From Polytrichum commune (lineage: Eukaryota > Streptophyta > Polytrichopsida > Polytrichales > Polytrichaceae): DNA of 64,000 bases. Under the pieces are notes generated by a model. That model had not been told where the DNA came from. It made no database searches and saw only the letters and a list, made by a program, of their open reading frames with translations. The position numbers and the translations under genes are program-made. Below, piece after piece: positions 36,413 through 48,489 of this stretch (its first letter is position 1; the number at the start of each line of letters is the position of its first letter). The DNA is taken from the NCBI GenBank assembly GCA_950295325.1, contig OX485803.1, forward strand, positions 71,065,554 to 71,129,553, read 5' to 3'.

Positions 36413-37385
36413 TGTCGCAACCCTTGCTAGGTCCCTTAATAATCTTGCCAATTTTCAATTCTAGCAAAGGTTACGAGTTGCTAACCCTTCGCATTCCGCC
36501 ATGCTAATGGATAGCTCCTCTTACCCCGGACCAATAGTTCATAGGAGGGAACCAACCCTCCTACTTTGCTTTCGGGACTCACCCCTTAATCGCTAACCCA
36601 TTTCCCCAATGTGGACTTCCATCCATGGAAGTCCAATCCTATGTTGATCATCGCGTTGCCGGAGCAACACTACAACAACCCGAACCATACTAGGCAACTA
36701 TGTCCTCACAATGGGCCAATGCCCATGGAGGCCGTGCCGTTCGGCCTCGGGTGGGTGAGGCCACACCACCTCACCCATATAAGCCTCTAGGACTTTACAC
36801 GGGGCCCCTACCCCACCGTCAACCAACCTCTTGTCTCTCCACCAAGAGTTGGGGCCAAGTGGACATTCTCCCTTAGCCGCTGGGCTAAGAAGCCTCTAGC
36901 AGCTTCAGACCATCATAACTTCCTTGTATGATGTCCGATGCTAGCCACCAACCACTTCATCTTCATCTACGTTTCACGTAGATGGCGATGGACTCCTCAC
37001 TTGCCCCATTTGGGCAAGTTATGAGGACGTTATGCCTCTTTGAACCTTGGCAGTCCCGGGAGTCACTCCCAGGCACTGCTGTACCAGGGCGCTGTCCCGG
37101 GACAGCGCCCCACTCAAATGGCCATAACTCCTAGCTCACACCTCCGATTGAGGTGTTCTTGAGCATTCTAGAATCACCACGCCATGAGCTACGCATAGCT
37201 CATGGCCTTACCCTTGTGCCTCCTAGTCTCCGTGGGTGGGAGGCGTTCCCAACGCCCGGGGCCCTCACCCACACTAGGATCACTTGGGCCCTCTCACCAA
37301 TGGCGCCACAAGTCCCGGGTGTCACTCCGGGGTCCCCCTTGTGCCCATGGTGTTTCGGGCACTCCTTATGGAGAGGTGCGCGACA
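36413..37385 (-). repeat. 5' LTR of the inner Ty3-type element
   Basis: 973 bp, apparently identical to 30099-31071. It would drive transcription leftwards on the minus strand. Confidence 0.93.
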
Positions 37386-37390
37386 GATTG

Positions 37391-40076
37391 AGTTCTTGAG
37401 GTATGTGGTGACAAAGGAAGTTGGTGGACGAACATGATGAATGTCAAGGCAATCCAAAAGGAGAATTGGCCTTTCATTCAAAAAGGGCTTAGGTCATTTG
37501 TTGGCCTAGCCAACTACTACCACCACTTCATTCGAGAGTTTTTGAAGGTTGCTAGGATCCTATTCAACTTATTGAGGAAAATGGCTATCCCAAGAGTGGG
37601 ATGAGCCTTGTCACCAAGCCTTTGGGAAGCTCAAGAGCAAGTTCTCTTCACAAGATGTGGTTAAGTTTCCGGGTTTTCATAAGCATTTTGAGGTGCACAT
37701 GGAGGCGAAGGACTTTACCATTGGCGGATGTTGATCCAAGATGGATGACCATTGCTTATGGGAGCATTAAGCGCCATGGTTGTCGAACCTTGTCCGGTTT
37801 GTGCAAGAAAAGGTTATCCCAAAAGTGGGATGAACCTTGCCACAAAGCCTTTGGGAAGCTTGAGAGCAAGTTCTCTTCGCCGCCCGTGCTCAAGTTTGCG
37901 GAATTTGACAAACCTTTTGAGGTGCATACGGGGGCGAGTGACTTTACCATTGGTGGATGTTGATCCAAGATGGATGCCCATTGCATATGGGACCATTAAG
38001 CTTAAAGGTGGTCGAACCTTGTGCGACTTGTGAACGAAATGGCTATCTCAAGAGTGGGATGAGCCTTGTCCCAAAGTCTTTGGGGAACTTAAGACAAAGT
38101 CCTCTTTACCACCCGTGTTCAAGTTCGTGGAGCTTGAAAAACCTTTTGAGGTGCATACGGGGGGCGAGTGACTTTACCATTGGCGGATGTTGATGCAAGA
38201 TGGATGGCCATTGCATATGAGAGCATGAAGCTCGATGGTTGTCCCACCTTGTCCGACTTGTGGAAGAAATGGCTATCCCAAGAGTGGGATGATGTTTGTC
38301 ACGAGTCTTTGGAGAGCTTAAGACCAAGTTCTCTTCGCCGCCCGTGCTCAAGTTCGCGGAGCTTGACAAACCTTTTGAGGTGCATACGGGGGTGAGTGAC
38401 TTTGCCAATGGTGGATTATGTGTAATTGGATGGCCATTGCATATGGGAGCATGAAGCTCGATGGTTGTCAAAGAAGACAACCAACTCATGACAAAGAACA
38501 TCTTTGGCGTAGTGCATTGCTTGAAGATGTGGCGACACTATGTGGGGTCGCACAAAGCAAAGGTCTACATGGACAATGTGTCCTAAAAGAATTTTGACAT
38601 TCAAGCGCAAGTGAGCGCCAAGTCATTGCAGTGGCATGATAGTTTGGCGCTTATGAAGGTGGATTTGATCCACAAACCGGACCAAGGAAATGTGGTGCCG
38701 GATGCGCGAAGTAAACCGGAAGAGTTCCAAGCAATGAGAACCATCCAAACCTTGTGGCTAATGTGTGCCGGCGAAGGAAACTTGTGATGCAAGATACGGG
38801 AGGGGTAAATTAACTACCCCAAAGCACAAATGCTTTTAGGTGAGCTTCGCAAGAGCAAGGTGCTCAAAGAGGTTAAGTTGGTGGACGGATTGTTCAAATG
38901 CAAGCAAAGCCGGGTGTATGTGCCACAAGGCAAGTTGAGGCTATCGGTTTTGAAGGAGGAATATGATAGTCCTATTGCCGGCCATAAAGGAGAAAGAAAC
39001 AACCGACATAGAATGGTATCAAAGAGGTACCATTGGTGGTGCATAAAGGAGGATATAACCCACTTTGTGAAGGCGTGAATAAAGTGCCAAGTGAACCGAG
39101 CCTCTTACCAAAAGCAAGGCGGTTTCTTGCAACCGTTGCCTATCCCGTCGGCGCCATGGCATAGTATGTGCATGGACTTGATCACAAGTTTGCCGGAGTC
39201 ACATGGGTATGATGCCATCTTGTTGATGGTAGAGCAGTTTGCCAAGTTGGCACACATGGTGCCGATTGTGGGAACTGCCACCGCGTTGAAGACCGCATAG
39301 CCTATTCTCAAAGGATGGTTGAGGCACCACGGGTTGCCAAGAGTGATTGTGTCGGATCAAGATCCAAAGTTCACAAGTGCATTTTCAATGCATTTCTCTA
39401 AGGAGGTCGGAATGAAACTAAGGTTTAGCACGGCCTTGCATTCCCAAATGGATGGGAAAGCGGAGCGTGTGAATGGAGTCTTGAAGCAATACTTGAGGAA
39501 CTTGGTGGGGGCGGACCAAGGAGATTGGGCGGACTATGTGGGTCGAGCGGAGTGTAATTGCAATGTAGCCACGCACTTGGCTACCAAGGGGTGGTATTTC
39601 GTGGTGGCTTATGGAGTGGATGCGCTCCAACCTATTAACCTAGCTCTCGAGGGGGCACATTTAACACTAGAGTTCAACCTAGATGGTGAGGACTTGGCCA
39701 AGGATGGTAAACAAGTCTTGGAGATGACCAAGTTGTTGGTGGAGAAAGCCCGAAGGTGCTACGGAGTGCAAGTCAATGCCGGAAGACGCGAAGTGGAGAA
39801 TGAGGTGGGCCAAAAGGTGTTGTTGAATGTGAACAACTTCACTTAGCCGAAAGGCCTCACTCCAAAGTTCATGTCCAAAATTGGAACTCCGTTTCCCATT
39901 GTGGAACAAATGTTCAAGGACATGTATAAGTTGGAATTACCGCCCAAGATCAAAGTGCATCCGACATTTCATGTCTCATTCCTAAAGCCATTTAAGGACA
40001 ACACCTTGTGGCCCGATCACAAGCAAGTGATTAGGCCACCTCCCGACCTTGTGGACGTCATTTGGAACATGAGGTA
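37391..40076 (+). pseudogene. Polymerase/RNase H/integrase region, outer element
   Basis: Begins within the polymerase connection (FVGLANYYHHFI near 37498), then four copies of a roughly 230-bp RNase H start region (37584, 37814, 38043 and 38273). Then come the RNase H end, the zinc-binding integrase head (near 38960-39090), the integrase core (SMCMDLITSLP near 39166, VIVSDQDPKFTSAF near 39341, and the E-containing DGKAERVNGVLKQYL near 39452), and a tail to 40076. Stops are frequent. The 5' portion of pol is on the other side of the nested insertion or lost. Confidence 0.85.
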
Positions 40077-41090
40077 GGAGGGCATCCTCAAGTGTAGGAA
40101 TCCGAAGTGAAAAGGAAGAAAATGTACAAAGGAGTAGTTGGTGAAATGATGAGGATACCATGAGAAAGAAGCCGTTTGGGTAGCGGCAAGAGACATGATG
40201 AACGCCAAGGAATTGGTAAAGCACTTTGAAGAAACGAAGGCTAGACATTCCAATAAAATGAAGCGTAGGCATTGATGAGGACATCAATCTCCTTTAGTGA
40301 GGGGGAGAGACGCTAGTAGCACACGTAACTTCGAGGCTAATTATTCCACAACATGAACTTGATCTTTGGCTTGAGGGAATAAAGTCCAAATTTTAGTGGT
40401 GCAAAGAGAAAAGTATGAGATGAGGTCCTAGTCTTGTACTTGTGCTTGGTTAATGGAAGAGGGGGAATAGACATGCCAAACTAGGTTGGGTTAGCCGAGT
40501 AATTGGGGGCCATGGCTTGGAGGGGCCTTGGATAAAACCAAGAAACTTCTTCGTTATGGGCTTGTCCGGGCGGGGGCAAGGTGATGGCGCGTGCTCATAA
40601 AAGTGCTACCCGCGAGCTAACGAGAGTTGGCGCATGGGAGTCATGAACCCATGTCTCGAAAGAGCAAAGTGGGAACCGAGTCGGGCGGGACTTGGCATCA
40701 CCCCCGTGCGATCGAGGCGTGGCTTCACAATGGAAAGCCATCTCGGAGTTGCAACCGAGACAACTTAGTGGAAGCGTTGAGGTCTCGCCTAGATGTGTCA
40801 TGTTAGGCTAGTGGAGCCTAACGGGGGAGGCCCCAAAGGAGGGGAACCCAAGTGAGTCCCAAAATAGGTGGGTCTAGTATAGGTTAGGTCCTTGGAGGAG
40901 AGATCCAAGGTCGCTAACGGACCACCTAGGAACGACACCTTTGGGACTATGCCAAACTTGAAGATGCATTGTGGGGGTCGCGCCCTAAGGTAAACACAAT
41001 GCCGCACCATAGAGGATGGCAACTTGAGAATTGGTGTGCCGACTACGAGTATAGTCGATGAGGGCATCGACTCCGTTTGGTGGGGGTGAG
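40077..41090 (+). other. 3' non-coding part of the outer element
   Basis: About 1 kb without a coding frame. It ends in the polypurine tract TTTGGTGGGGGTGAG directly before the 3' LTR. Confidence 0.75.
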
Positions 41091-42064
41091 TGTCGCGCAC
41101 CTCTCCATGAGGAGTGCCCGAAACACCATGGGCACAAGGGGGACCCCGGAGTGACACCCGGGACTTGTGGCGCCGTTGGTGAGAGGGCCCAAGTGATCCT
41201 AGTGTGGGTGAGGGCCCCGGGCGTTGGGAACGCCTCCCACCCACGGAGACTAGGAGGCACAAGGGTAAGGCCATAAGCTATGCGTAGCTCATGGCGTGGT
41301 GATTCTAGAATGCTCAAGAACACCTCAATTGGAGGTGTGAGCTAGGAGTTATGGCCATTTGAGTGGGGCGCTGTCCCGGGACAGCGCCCTGGTACAGCAG
41401 TGCCTGGGAGTGATTCCCGGGACTGCCAAGGTTCAAACAGGCATAACTTCCTCAATACTTGCCCGAATGGGGCAAGTGAGGAGTCCATCGGCATCTACGT
41501 GAAGCGTAGATGAAGATGGAGTGGTTGGTTGTTATGATCAGACATCATACAAGGAAGTTATGATGGTCTGAAGCTGCTGGGGGGCTCTAGGCCCAGCAGC
41601 TAAAGGAAAATGTCCACTTGGCCCCAACTCTTGGTGGAGAGACAAGAGGTTGGTTGACGGTGGGGTAGGGGCCCCGCGTGAAGTCCTAGAGGCTTATATG
41701 GGTGAGGTGGTGTGGCCTCACCCACCCGAGGCCAAACGGCACGGCCTCCATGGGCATTGGCCCAATGTGAGGCCATAGTTGCCTAGTATGGTTCGGGTTG
41801 TTGTAGTGTTGCTTCGGCAATGCGATGATCAACATGGGATTGGACTTCCATGGATAGAAGTCCACATCTAGGAATGGGTTACCGATTAAGGGGTGAGTCC
41901 CGAAAGCAAAGTAGGAGGGTTGGTTCCCTCCTATGAGCTATATGGTCCGGGGTAAGAGGAGCTAACCATTAGCATGGCGGTATGCGAAGGGTTAGCACTC
42001 GTAACCTTTGCTAGAAAGGAAAATTGGCAAGATTGTCAAGGGGGGGTTAGCAAGGGTTGCGACA
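41091..42064 (+). repeat. 3' LTR of the outer Ty3-type element
   Basis: 974 bp, nearly identical to 27593-28566; the one difference I noticed is GGGCCCCGGG versus GGGCCCTGGG near the start. It is followed by the GTGAA duplication. Confidence 0.93.
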
Positions 42065-42069
42065 GTGAA

Positions 42070-42718
42070 CCCCGGGCGTGCCAAGGTTCAAACAGGCATA
42101 ACTTCGTCAATACTTGCCTGAATGGGGCAAGTGAAGAGTTCACCGGCATCTACGTGAAGCGTAGATAAGGATGGAGTGGTTTTTTTGTTAGCATCGCACA
42201 TCATACAAGGAAGTTATGATGGTCTGAAGCTGCTGGGGGCTTCTAGGCCCAGCGGCTAAGGGAAAGTGTCCACTTGGCCCCAACTCTTGGAAGAGAGACA
42301 AGAGGTTGGTTGACGGTGGGGCAGGGGCCCCGCGTAGAGTCCTAGAGGCTTATATGGGTGAGGTGGTGTGGCCTCACCCACCCGAGGCCGAACGGCACGG
42401 CCTCCATGGGCTTTGGCCCATTGTGAGGCCATAGTTGCCTAGTATGCTTCGGGTTGTTGTAGTGTTGCTCCGGCAACGCGATGATCAACATGGGATTGGA
42501 CTTCCATGGATGGAAGTCCACATCTAGGAATGGGTTACTGATTAAGGGGTGAGTCCCGAAAGCAAAGTAGGAGGGTTGGTTCCCTCCTATGAACTATATG
42601 GTCCGGGGTAGGTGGAGCTAACCATTAGCATGGCGGAATGCGAATGGTTAGCATTCGTAACCTTTGCTAGAATTGAAAATTGGCAAGATTGTCAAGGGGG
42701 GCTAGCAAGGGTTGCGAC
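42070..42718 (+). mobile_element. Outer LTR, right part
   Basis: Completes the LTR begun at 27269. It resumes in register with the full LTR (CCGGG..TGCCAAGGTTCAAACAGG) and ends TTGCGACA, followed by AAGGT. Confidence 0.88.
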
Positions 42719-43311
42719 AAAGGTTTCCCTCCCATTACACACAGAGAGGATCCGCAAGGCAATAACTAGTTCTGATCCGGGTCTCTTCTCCTATGCCCTA
42801 TCCGGACTCGTATCCCTTCATGCTCTCTCTCCTCCGCTAACAATCTCAGAATCATTCGTACACAAATTCAAGCAAGGACAGTCAAGGAGTGAGAGATCAA
42901 AAAGAGTTTATTAGAGTAGGAGCAATCAAAAATACAGCAAGGGAGAAGAAACCCTTCTTCAACTCCTTATTCAGCCTTAAGTAGAGGCCCAAAATCCCTA
43001 ACCTGAGGGCGGTGGCCCAGGCGGCCGCCGCTACGAAAAACCCCAACTGCATCCGTTCTCCCGGATTTCCCGGATCAAGATCCGGATTTTCCGCTGACAA
43101 AACCCAAGGGAGAATTTTATTCCTCATCTTCAAAAACTCCTAAGTCCTATCTTCCTACCTCTATTCTGCCTAACTAATCTAACTACCATCCTAACCTAAG
43201 AAGAGCGGTGCTTCTTTTGAGCTGCTCCCTCCTTCGAATGGCTGCCGAGTCCACTGATGGCGGATGAGCTCCCTCCCGGCGATGCCTTCTGTAGCCGTGT
43301 AAGCATCCTCC
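42719..43311 (-). other. 3' region of the gag-like element
   Basis: Continuation of the host sequence that was interrupted at 27268. It contains TTTATTAGAGTAGGAGCAAT (a minus-strand AATAAA lies here) and matches 60990-61388, downstream of the second gag-like fragment. It looks like the 3' untranslated region or LTR part of the gag-like element. Confidence 0.55.
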
Positions 43312-43922
43312 TCATGTTCCGAGAAGGGGCAATCTCATCCTCCGAGTCCGTTGTTCCTTCGGTCCGCGGTGTTCCGGAAACTGTCTTCCCTTTCGGATGC
43401 TTCGGATCGGGGAAGGATCGCTTCCGGTGCGCTGTTCCGGATTCTGTCCGCCCGAGATCGAGGCAGTCCGTGGATCCATGTTGGAAGCCGCCCTTGAGGG
43501 TGGCGGAGGGAATGGGCTAACCATTTGGCAGTCCGGAGGAGACGATGGCGAGGCTTGGGTCATCGGGGCCTTACCCCTACTCGAAGTTGCCTCTCGATCC
43601 GAAGTCTGGTGCCTTATCGGCGTCCTAGCTCTGTCTGGAGTCCGGGACCGATCCGAGGTCCGCGGAACAGGGGACTGGCCTCGTCCGGATCTAACAGACC
43701 CGGTGCTCTTCTGCCTCACCTGGGGAGAGCGGATCCTTTCCGGAGCTCTTCCGGAACTAGCAGGCCGAGAGCCGCCTCCCTGCTGGCTGGGTCCTGCAGA
43801 CGTTGGCGGATTCTGGACCAGGGCGACTTCACCAACCACCTCGTAGAGGGTTCCGGTTGGTGACCCAGGCGGACCCGGATAGAGTACCTGCCGGGGTGTT
43901 CCGCTTGGCGGAACCACCTTAT
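43312..43922 (-). pseudogene. gag-like protein, C-terminal half (split by MULE)
   Basis: Proline-, serine- and arginine-rich C-terminal part of the protein that begins at 56983. If the MULE and one copy of its 10-bp target site are left out, the minus-strand frame passes straight from 55675 to 43922, for 640 codons in total including the stop. A homologous fragment is at 61389-61880. Low-complexity tails like this are common in Gag proteins. Confidence 0.75.
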
Positions 43923-43932
43923 GGATTTCCGC
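43923..43932. repeat. MULE target-site duplication, left copy
   Basis: GGATTTCCGC; the second copy is at 55675-55684. A perfect 10-bp duplication fits the 9-10 bp of Mutator-like elements. Confidence 0.93.
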
Positions 43933-43965
43933 GGACGAAGCTATTTTGCGAGCGGTGAGCGGTAA
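43933..43965 (+). repeat. Left terminal inverted repeat of the MULE
   Basis: Starts GGACGAAGCTATTTTGCGAG and contains one GAGCGGT step fewer than the right end and the copy at 26616-26655. The 7-bp steps may be short binding sites for the transposase (inference). Confidence 0.92.
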
Positions 43966-44383
43966 CTTCCGAGATATTTTGATTAAAATGTTATTTTAAG
44001 CAGTAAATTTATGGTATTGTTGGACTAAATTTATTTTTAGTAATTTATTTTTCTAAACTTAGTGAACAGTGTGACCTATGACCATGGACAATTAAGGGCT
44101 CTGATACAGGAAAAAATGTTATTGTATCAGTGAAAAATATGGTTTAGGGTGTTAAATTGAACATTTGGAACTAATATCAGTAATAAATATGGGTTTGTCT
44201 CAAGTCAAACACGTATTGTTTCAGTATAATGAGAATTAGTGGTACTCTAAAAAGGTCACGCAACTTTGGAACAACGAAATACATGTGGTGCGTCAAATGT
44301 CTTGTAGTGACCCTTTTAGTCTCACTACATCATGATTATAACAAATCTTACATACATATGTTACTTTAAAGAAACAGAAAACT

Positions 44384-47300
44384 CTAAGAGTCAAGGTACT
44401 TCAGCAAACCACCCTCCAAAACTCGCTTCACTTCGTTGAAGCCAAAACTAGCTGCATGAATGAACGTGTCTGATTCTGAGTCCAAACCACAGACTACAGT
44501 AAACAAATAGTACAAATGCTTACAGTTGGCCCATTGACCCCTTTTTCCAATTGCTTTAGTCGCCATGTCCTTGAAGTTAGGACAAGTGCATGCTGGCAGC
44601 TACAAAATCATCAAGTAGTATTGCTGAACCTTTGGGGGCGTGCCGGAATCCAAGGAGACGATGCATCCTAAGGCAGGGGCTGGAAGCATGCACAGTTTGT
44701 GCACTTTGGCTTTTAGTGATAGGGCTGAGGCACAATTATTGGCGTGTTTTGTTGACGGGGCCTTCTTGTTGCGCCTAATCAACTTCCCTAAACGCCGGGT
44801 GGGAAACTCATCCGGATATGCAGGAGTCGTGTAGCTTGCTAAGTCCAAAGGTAACGGGTGGTCCTGAAAAATTCTGGAAGGTGTCATCTCCTTCCACTGG
44901 GGCAGTCTAAAGCCTGCGTTTTCTAAAGAGAGGATCTCTTTGCAGGTTAAGTTGGTCCCCAACTTAACCGGCCATACCTCCGGAACGTTCGGGACTGAGA
45001 CCACCCATCTTTTTTTTGTACCCTTAACGCATCTCTCAATGTCGTCATTGCAGAAAAAAAAGTCTTGAGGGTCCAATCTCTTCTTCCGATAGTTATCCAT
45101 GAGGCCTGAGTAGGTAGGTGCAGCGGTGCTCTTCCCGTCTTGTGCAATCCGAGCGACGCACTTCTTCTTGGTGTTTGTTTGTAGAGCAAAGCAAGCCTTC
45201 GCATATATCTTAGGCAGCCGTGCAATGTGCCACTGGGCAGGGTTGCATAATGTCTCCTCAATCGCGGTGACGTGGTGCCGATCCACCCGCTGCGGAGCGT
45301 CGTGTGTTGGAAATTAAGGTTGGTCTTCATCTGTAGTTGTGGGAGAATCTGGAGTTGTCACAGGAGGTGGAGAATCGTTCAGTCGGGCAGATCTGGTTTG
45401 GACGCGTGGTCGGGATATACTGATCTTGTCTGGCCTGTGAGATTCACGTTCGTCACCGAAAGCAGTATCCGGTTTACGCTTCAGAGAAACAAATACCTCT
45501 TCCCCTTCGAGGTGGGGAGTCCTGGTGCACCACTCGTCAGCGCCAGGCATTTTCAAGATGGCCTCATGCAGCGGTTTCGAGATTCCTGTTTTTACGGTAG
45601 ACCTCTGAGCACGCCTCAGCTTCAATTCCTCCTTCGACGGTCCAGTTCCAGGGTTCTCTCCCTTTAGGAATTGGGAATATGCTGAGCACTGCATGAAAGC
45701 ACGCACGAAGTCATCGATTGTTGCCACATAAAGGTCGCTGCCCCGATCGCCAGATTGCTGCTTCCACTTGTTGTGGATAGATTCAGCAAGGTTACAGGAT
45801 GGCATTTCCGCTAGTTCAGCTTCACTTAGATCTGGCAATGCCCATAGAGTCCGAATTAAAATAATGGCGGAATCAATGTAGTTGAAGCATAAAGTGGGAA
45901 CTATACAGGAAATATAGAGGGAAGCATAGACTTACCAACTCCATAAATCCACCCCATTGGCGGTAACAGAAATGCCAGAAGGCCAGCCAGAGCTCTAGTC
46001 GAAGTAGACCTTGTTCAGTTGTTGCCCCAGATGACATCCACCATGCCCGAATTGCCAAATACTTTGTCTCGGCCTCCGCCATCGATTTTGCATTCTTGTA
46101 TTGCTGGCATAGTATTAGATGCTGATGTTGCAGGTCTTGACGGATATCGGCCTTGGTATGTTTCTCCAAGGACTGCGTCCAATGGAAAAGACAAATCCTC
46201 TCTCTATCCACCATCTTCTCAAATGCATCTCCACTTCCGTATATGATTCGAACAGCATTCCAGTTGGCTTGGCCACTGTCGGCCATGAAACCTTTAAAAT
46301 TGACTTTGTCCACTCCATGTTGAGCCATGAGAGCGTTCAGGTTCTTCCATACGACTGACTGGGCTGCAACATCTTCAGACTGCATGTCGCATACTGCGAT
46401 GGTCATGACACGGCAATATGTGGAATCGTACACATGACAAGCCATTGTCGTCCACGACCTGACCCGTTTGACATGGTCAAACATTATCCAGGAGTTCTCC
46501 AAGTCACCACCGAGTTGCATTCGTTTGACCAGGTCGACTCCGATGCCCGGTCCAACTTCGGACATCTTGAAGACAAAGACCTTGTCCATGTCCGCTCCTT
46601 GCCCTGGAAACCTATTCTGCTGCACGAACCTCCAATTGCTAGCACCGCGTAAATTGGTAATACTGTCCATGATTCCAAAGCGACGCATAGTCCTGAACGT
46701 GGTGACTGCGTTACGAATGTTGGGCGAGGTGAGGTGCTTACACCGATCGAAAATAACTTGCTGCTCGTCCAACTCCAAGATCTTTTGTGGGTCACCTTCT
46801 TTAGCAAGGAGGAGTGGGCCCATTACTTCCTTTGCAGTTTCAAGCACAATAGCGGCGCGAGTGGCTGATGGGGTGCGTTCGACTTGATCCTCAATCAAGG
46901 TGTTTGTCAAATCGATGAAGTCCCGATGATCACTTGACTTGACGGGATGGTCGTGAGATCCCAAGTGCACACAAACCCTCGTCATGTGAGGTGTCGCGGT
47001 AACATAGTAGATCTTGGCAGTGCAGACAGCAACACAGGTGGGAGGGACGTTACATGATTTGCAAACAACGGTCGAACCAGTTGGAGGCTTAGACCCCACT
47101 TCAAACAATTTCTCAGATAATCCTTCCCACTCTGTTTCATTCACTTTGGAAGTCCTATGGTCTCGCTGAAGATACTCACAGGCAGGATTGTTGCAACGGA
47201 GGTGGCCCAAACAAGAAGATGCATGAAACAAAAGCTTTAGATCATTCTGAATATTGGATGTAATTGTGCGAGTCCAAGCATGGCCATTGTACCTTCTATC

Positions 47301-48035
47301 CATTCCACGAAGCAACTTGGCCTTTGTATTCTGGCCATGGTCACCTAAAGGTGGAAATTCGAAGATAACGTTCCCATCGTAACGAGGAGGAAGGTAATCA
47401 ACCTGCTGGAGTCTGATCGCATCAAAGTTAATTCGAGATAACACACTTTTGGACCGCTTACGAGCTCCAAGGCGCATCAATGAATGAATGATACTGACAA
47501 GAGGACTTGCCACAACCTTGGCCTGACCAAGATTAGGAGACGGACTAATAGGAGGAGTTGTTTCCTTGCGAACTACTTGTGGAGACAACGAAGCTTGGAC
47601 TCTGCTCGCTGATTTTAAGAATTCAACATCGCCCGTCGGAATCATCACTCAACTCATAAATTGTATTTAGACCGGGCTCAATTTTGACCTTAGACAACAC
47701 CGGTCTCTCAATGCTAACAGTGGAAGACTCCTTAGGTGTTAGAAGTTCAGTGGAACACTCAAACATAGACTCAGAGACTCCATATACACGATATTTTCCA
47801 GGCTTTAGCAACCAGAACGTACCGACGTCATTATCTACTCTAGTCTGACGAACTGCATGTGAAACTAGACCGGTATGATCGTCAAATACTTCTTCTTCGA
47901 CAAAGATAGTGACCTCACGATATTGAAACCTCAAACTCAATGTTGCACAAGTGACTATAGCATGACCGTCTTCACCTAATGGAAAGAGGACCGGAACAGA
48001 ATGAGGTTCAGCACGAAGCAGGGCCATAGTATACC
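44384..48035 (-). pseudogene. GCM-domain MULE transposase, broken
   Basis: A DDE transposase that would cut and join the element ends. Reading leftwards: a region with acidic YELSDDSD (to 47640), a frameshift at a GGG run near 47631, then a GCM-type zinc domain (about 47310-46930: GMDRRYNG, LRCNNPACEYL, CKSCNVPPTCVAVC, RVCVHLGSHDHP). The catalytic core has YDSTYCRVMTIAV (near 46430), FMADSGQANWNAVR (near 46290, second acidic residue), the CLFHW motif (near 46200) and CNLAESIHNKW (near 45800, the likely catalytic E). An intron with donor GTAAGT near 45936 separates the last two. A SWIM finger (CTCPNF...CKHLYYLF, about 44580-44515) ends the protein at 44384. In-frame TAA (45314) and TAG (44600) interrupt it. 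GCM and WRKY-like zinc domains are known in MULE-type transposases. Confidence 0.8.
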
Positions 48036-48489
48036 ACAAAACTCTGAACAAAACAAGTACTGTGAACATTGAAATGGCATGAATATATAAGAGGGAACAA
48101 ATTACAGTGCAAACTGGTAATTTATGTACCAGCAAGCGGAATTTCAGAAGATAATAGAGAGACATGGAGAGTAAGCTGAAAGACGGCTGAAAAACCATTT
48201 TTGGATGCAAGTCCGAGATAGGTAAGAAACCGATATCTATTTCAAACATAATATTCTAATATAAATAGAGCAAAAGAGGTGGGCGTATCATATACACTCA
48301 CAAGGTGTTATGTTTACCTGTTTTCAAATAGTAGAAACCAAGAACAGACATACATTCTAAACATTGTTGGTTATAATATATATTGGCAAATAAGGCCATA
48401 AGAATGACGGCCGCCACGAATAATGTGGAGAGCATGATAGTAGCTCTGCAATAATAAATCCCAAACAATAGAATGCTACATTGTGATTA

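Larger units (their letters stand above)
30099..37385 (-). mobile_element. Ty3-type LTR retrotransposon (inner copy, inverted)
   Basis: LTRs at 30099-31071 and 36413-37385 (973 bp each) look identical by eye. The target duplication is GATTG (30094-30098 and 37386-37390). In minus orientation the 5' LTR is 36413-37385 and the primer-binding site is 36399-36410. It sits within the coding region of its own relative, in the opposite direction. Complete length is 7287 bp. Its pol region carries stops, many at the same places as in the outer copy. It is the youngest insertion in this nest. Confidence 0.93.
27593..42064 (+). mobile_element. Ty3-type LTR retrotransposon (outer copy)
   Basis: The element has LTRs at 27593-28566 and 41091-42064 (974 bp each), TG...CA ends, a 5-bp duplication GTGAA (27588-27592 and 42065-42069) and a primer-binding site for initiator tRNA-Met at 28569-28580. 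Its internal region is 28567-30098 plus 37391-41090; a second element lies between, at 30099-37385. Order of domains is gag, protease, polymerase/RNase H, integrase, the Ty3 order. The two LTRs look the same except for about one base, so the insertion is recent, yet the coding region is full of stops. It probably moves using proteins from another element. Confidence 0.92.

Noticed and set aside
45314-45316. Stops in the transposase as recoded or edited codons
   Set aside because: The two stops differ (TAA and TAG), a frameshift is also present, and stop-removing RNA editing is known from plant organelles rather than nuclear genes. Simple decay is more likely.
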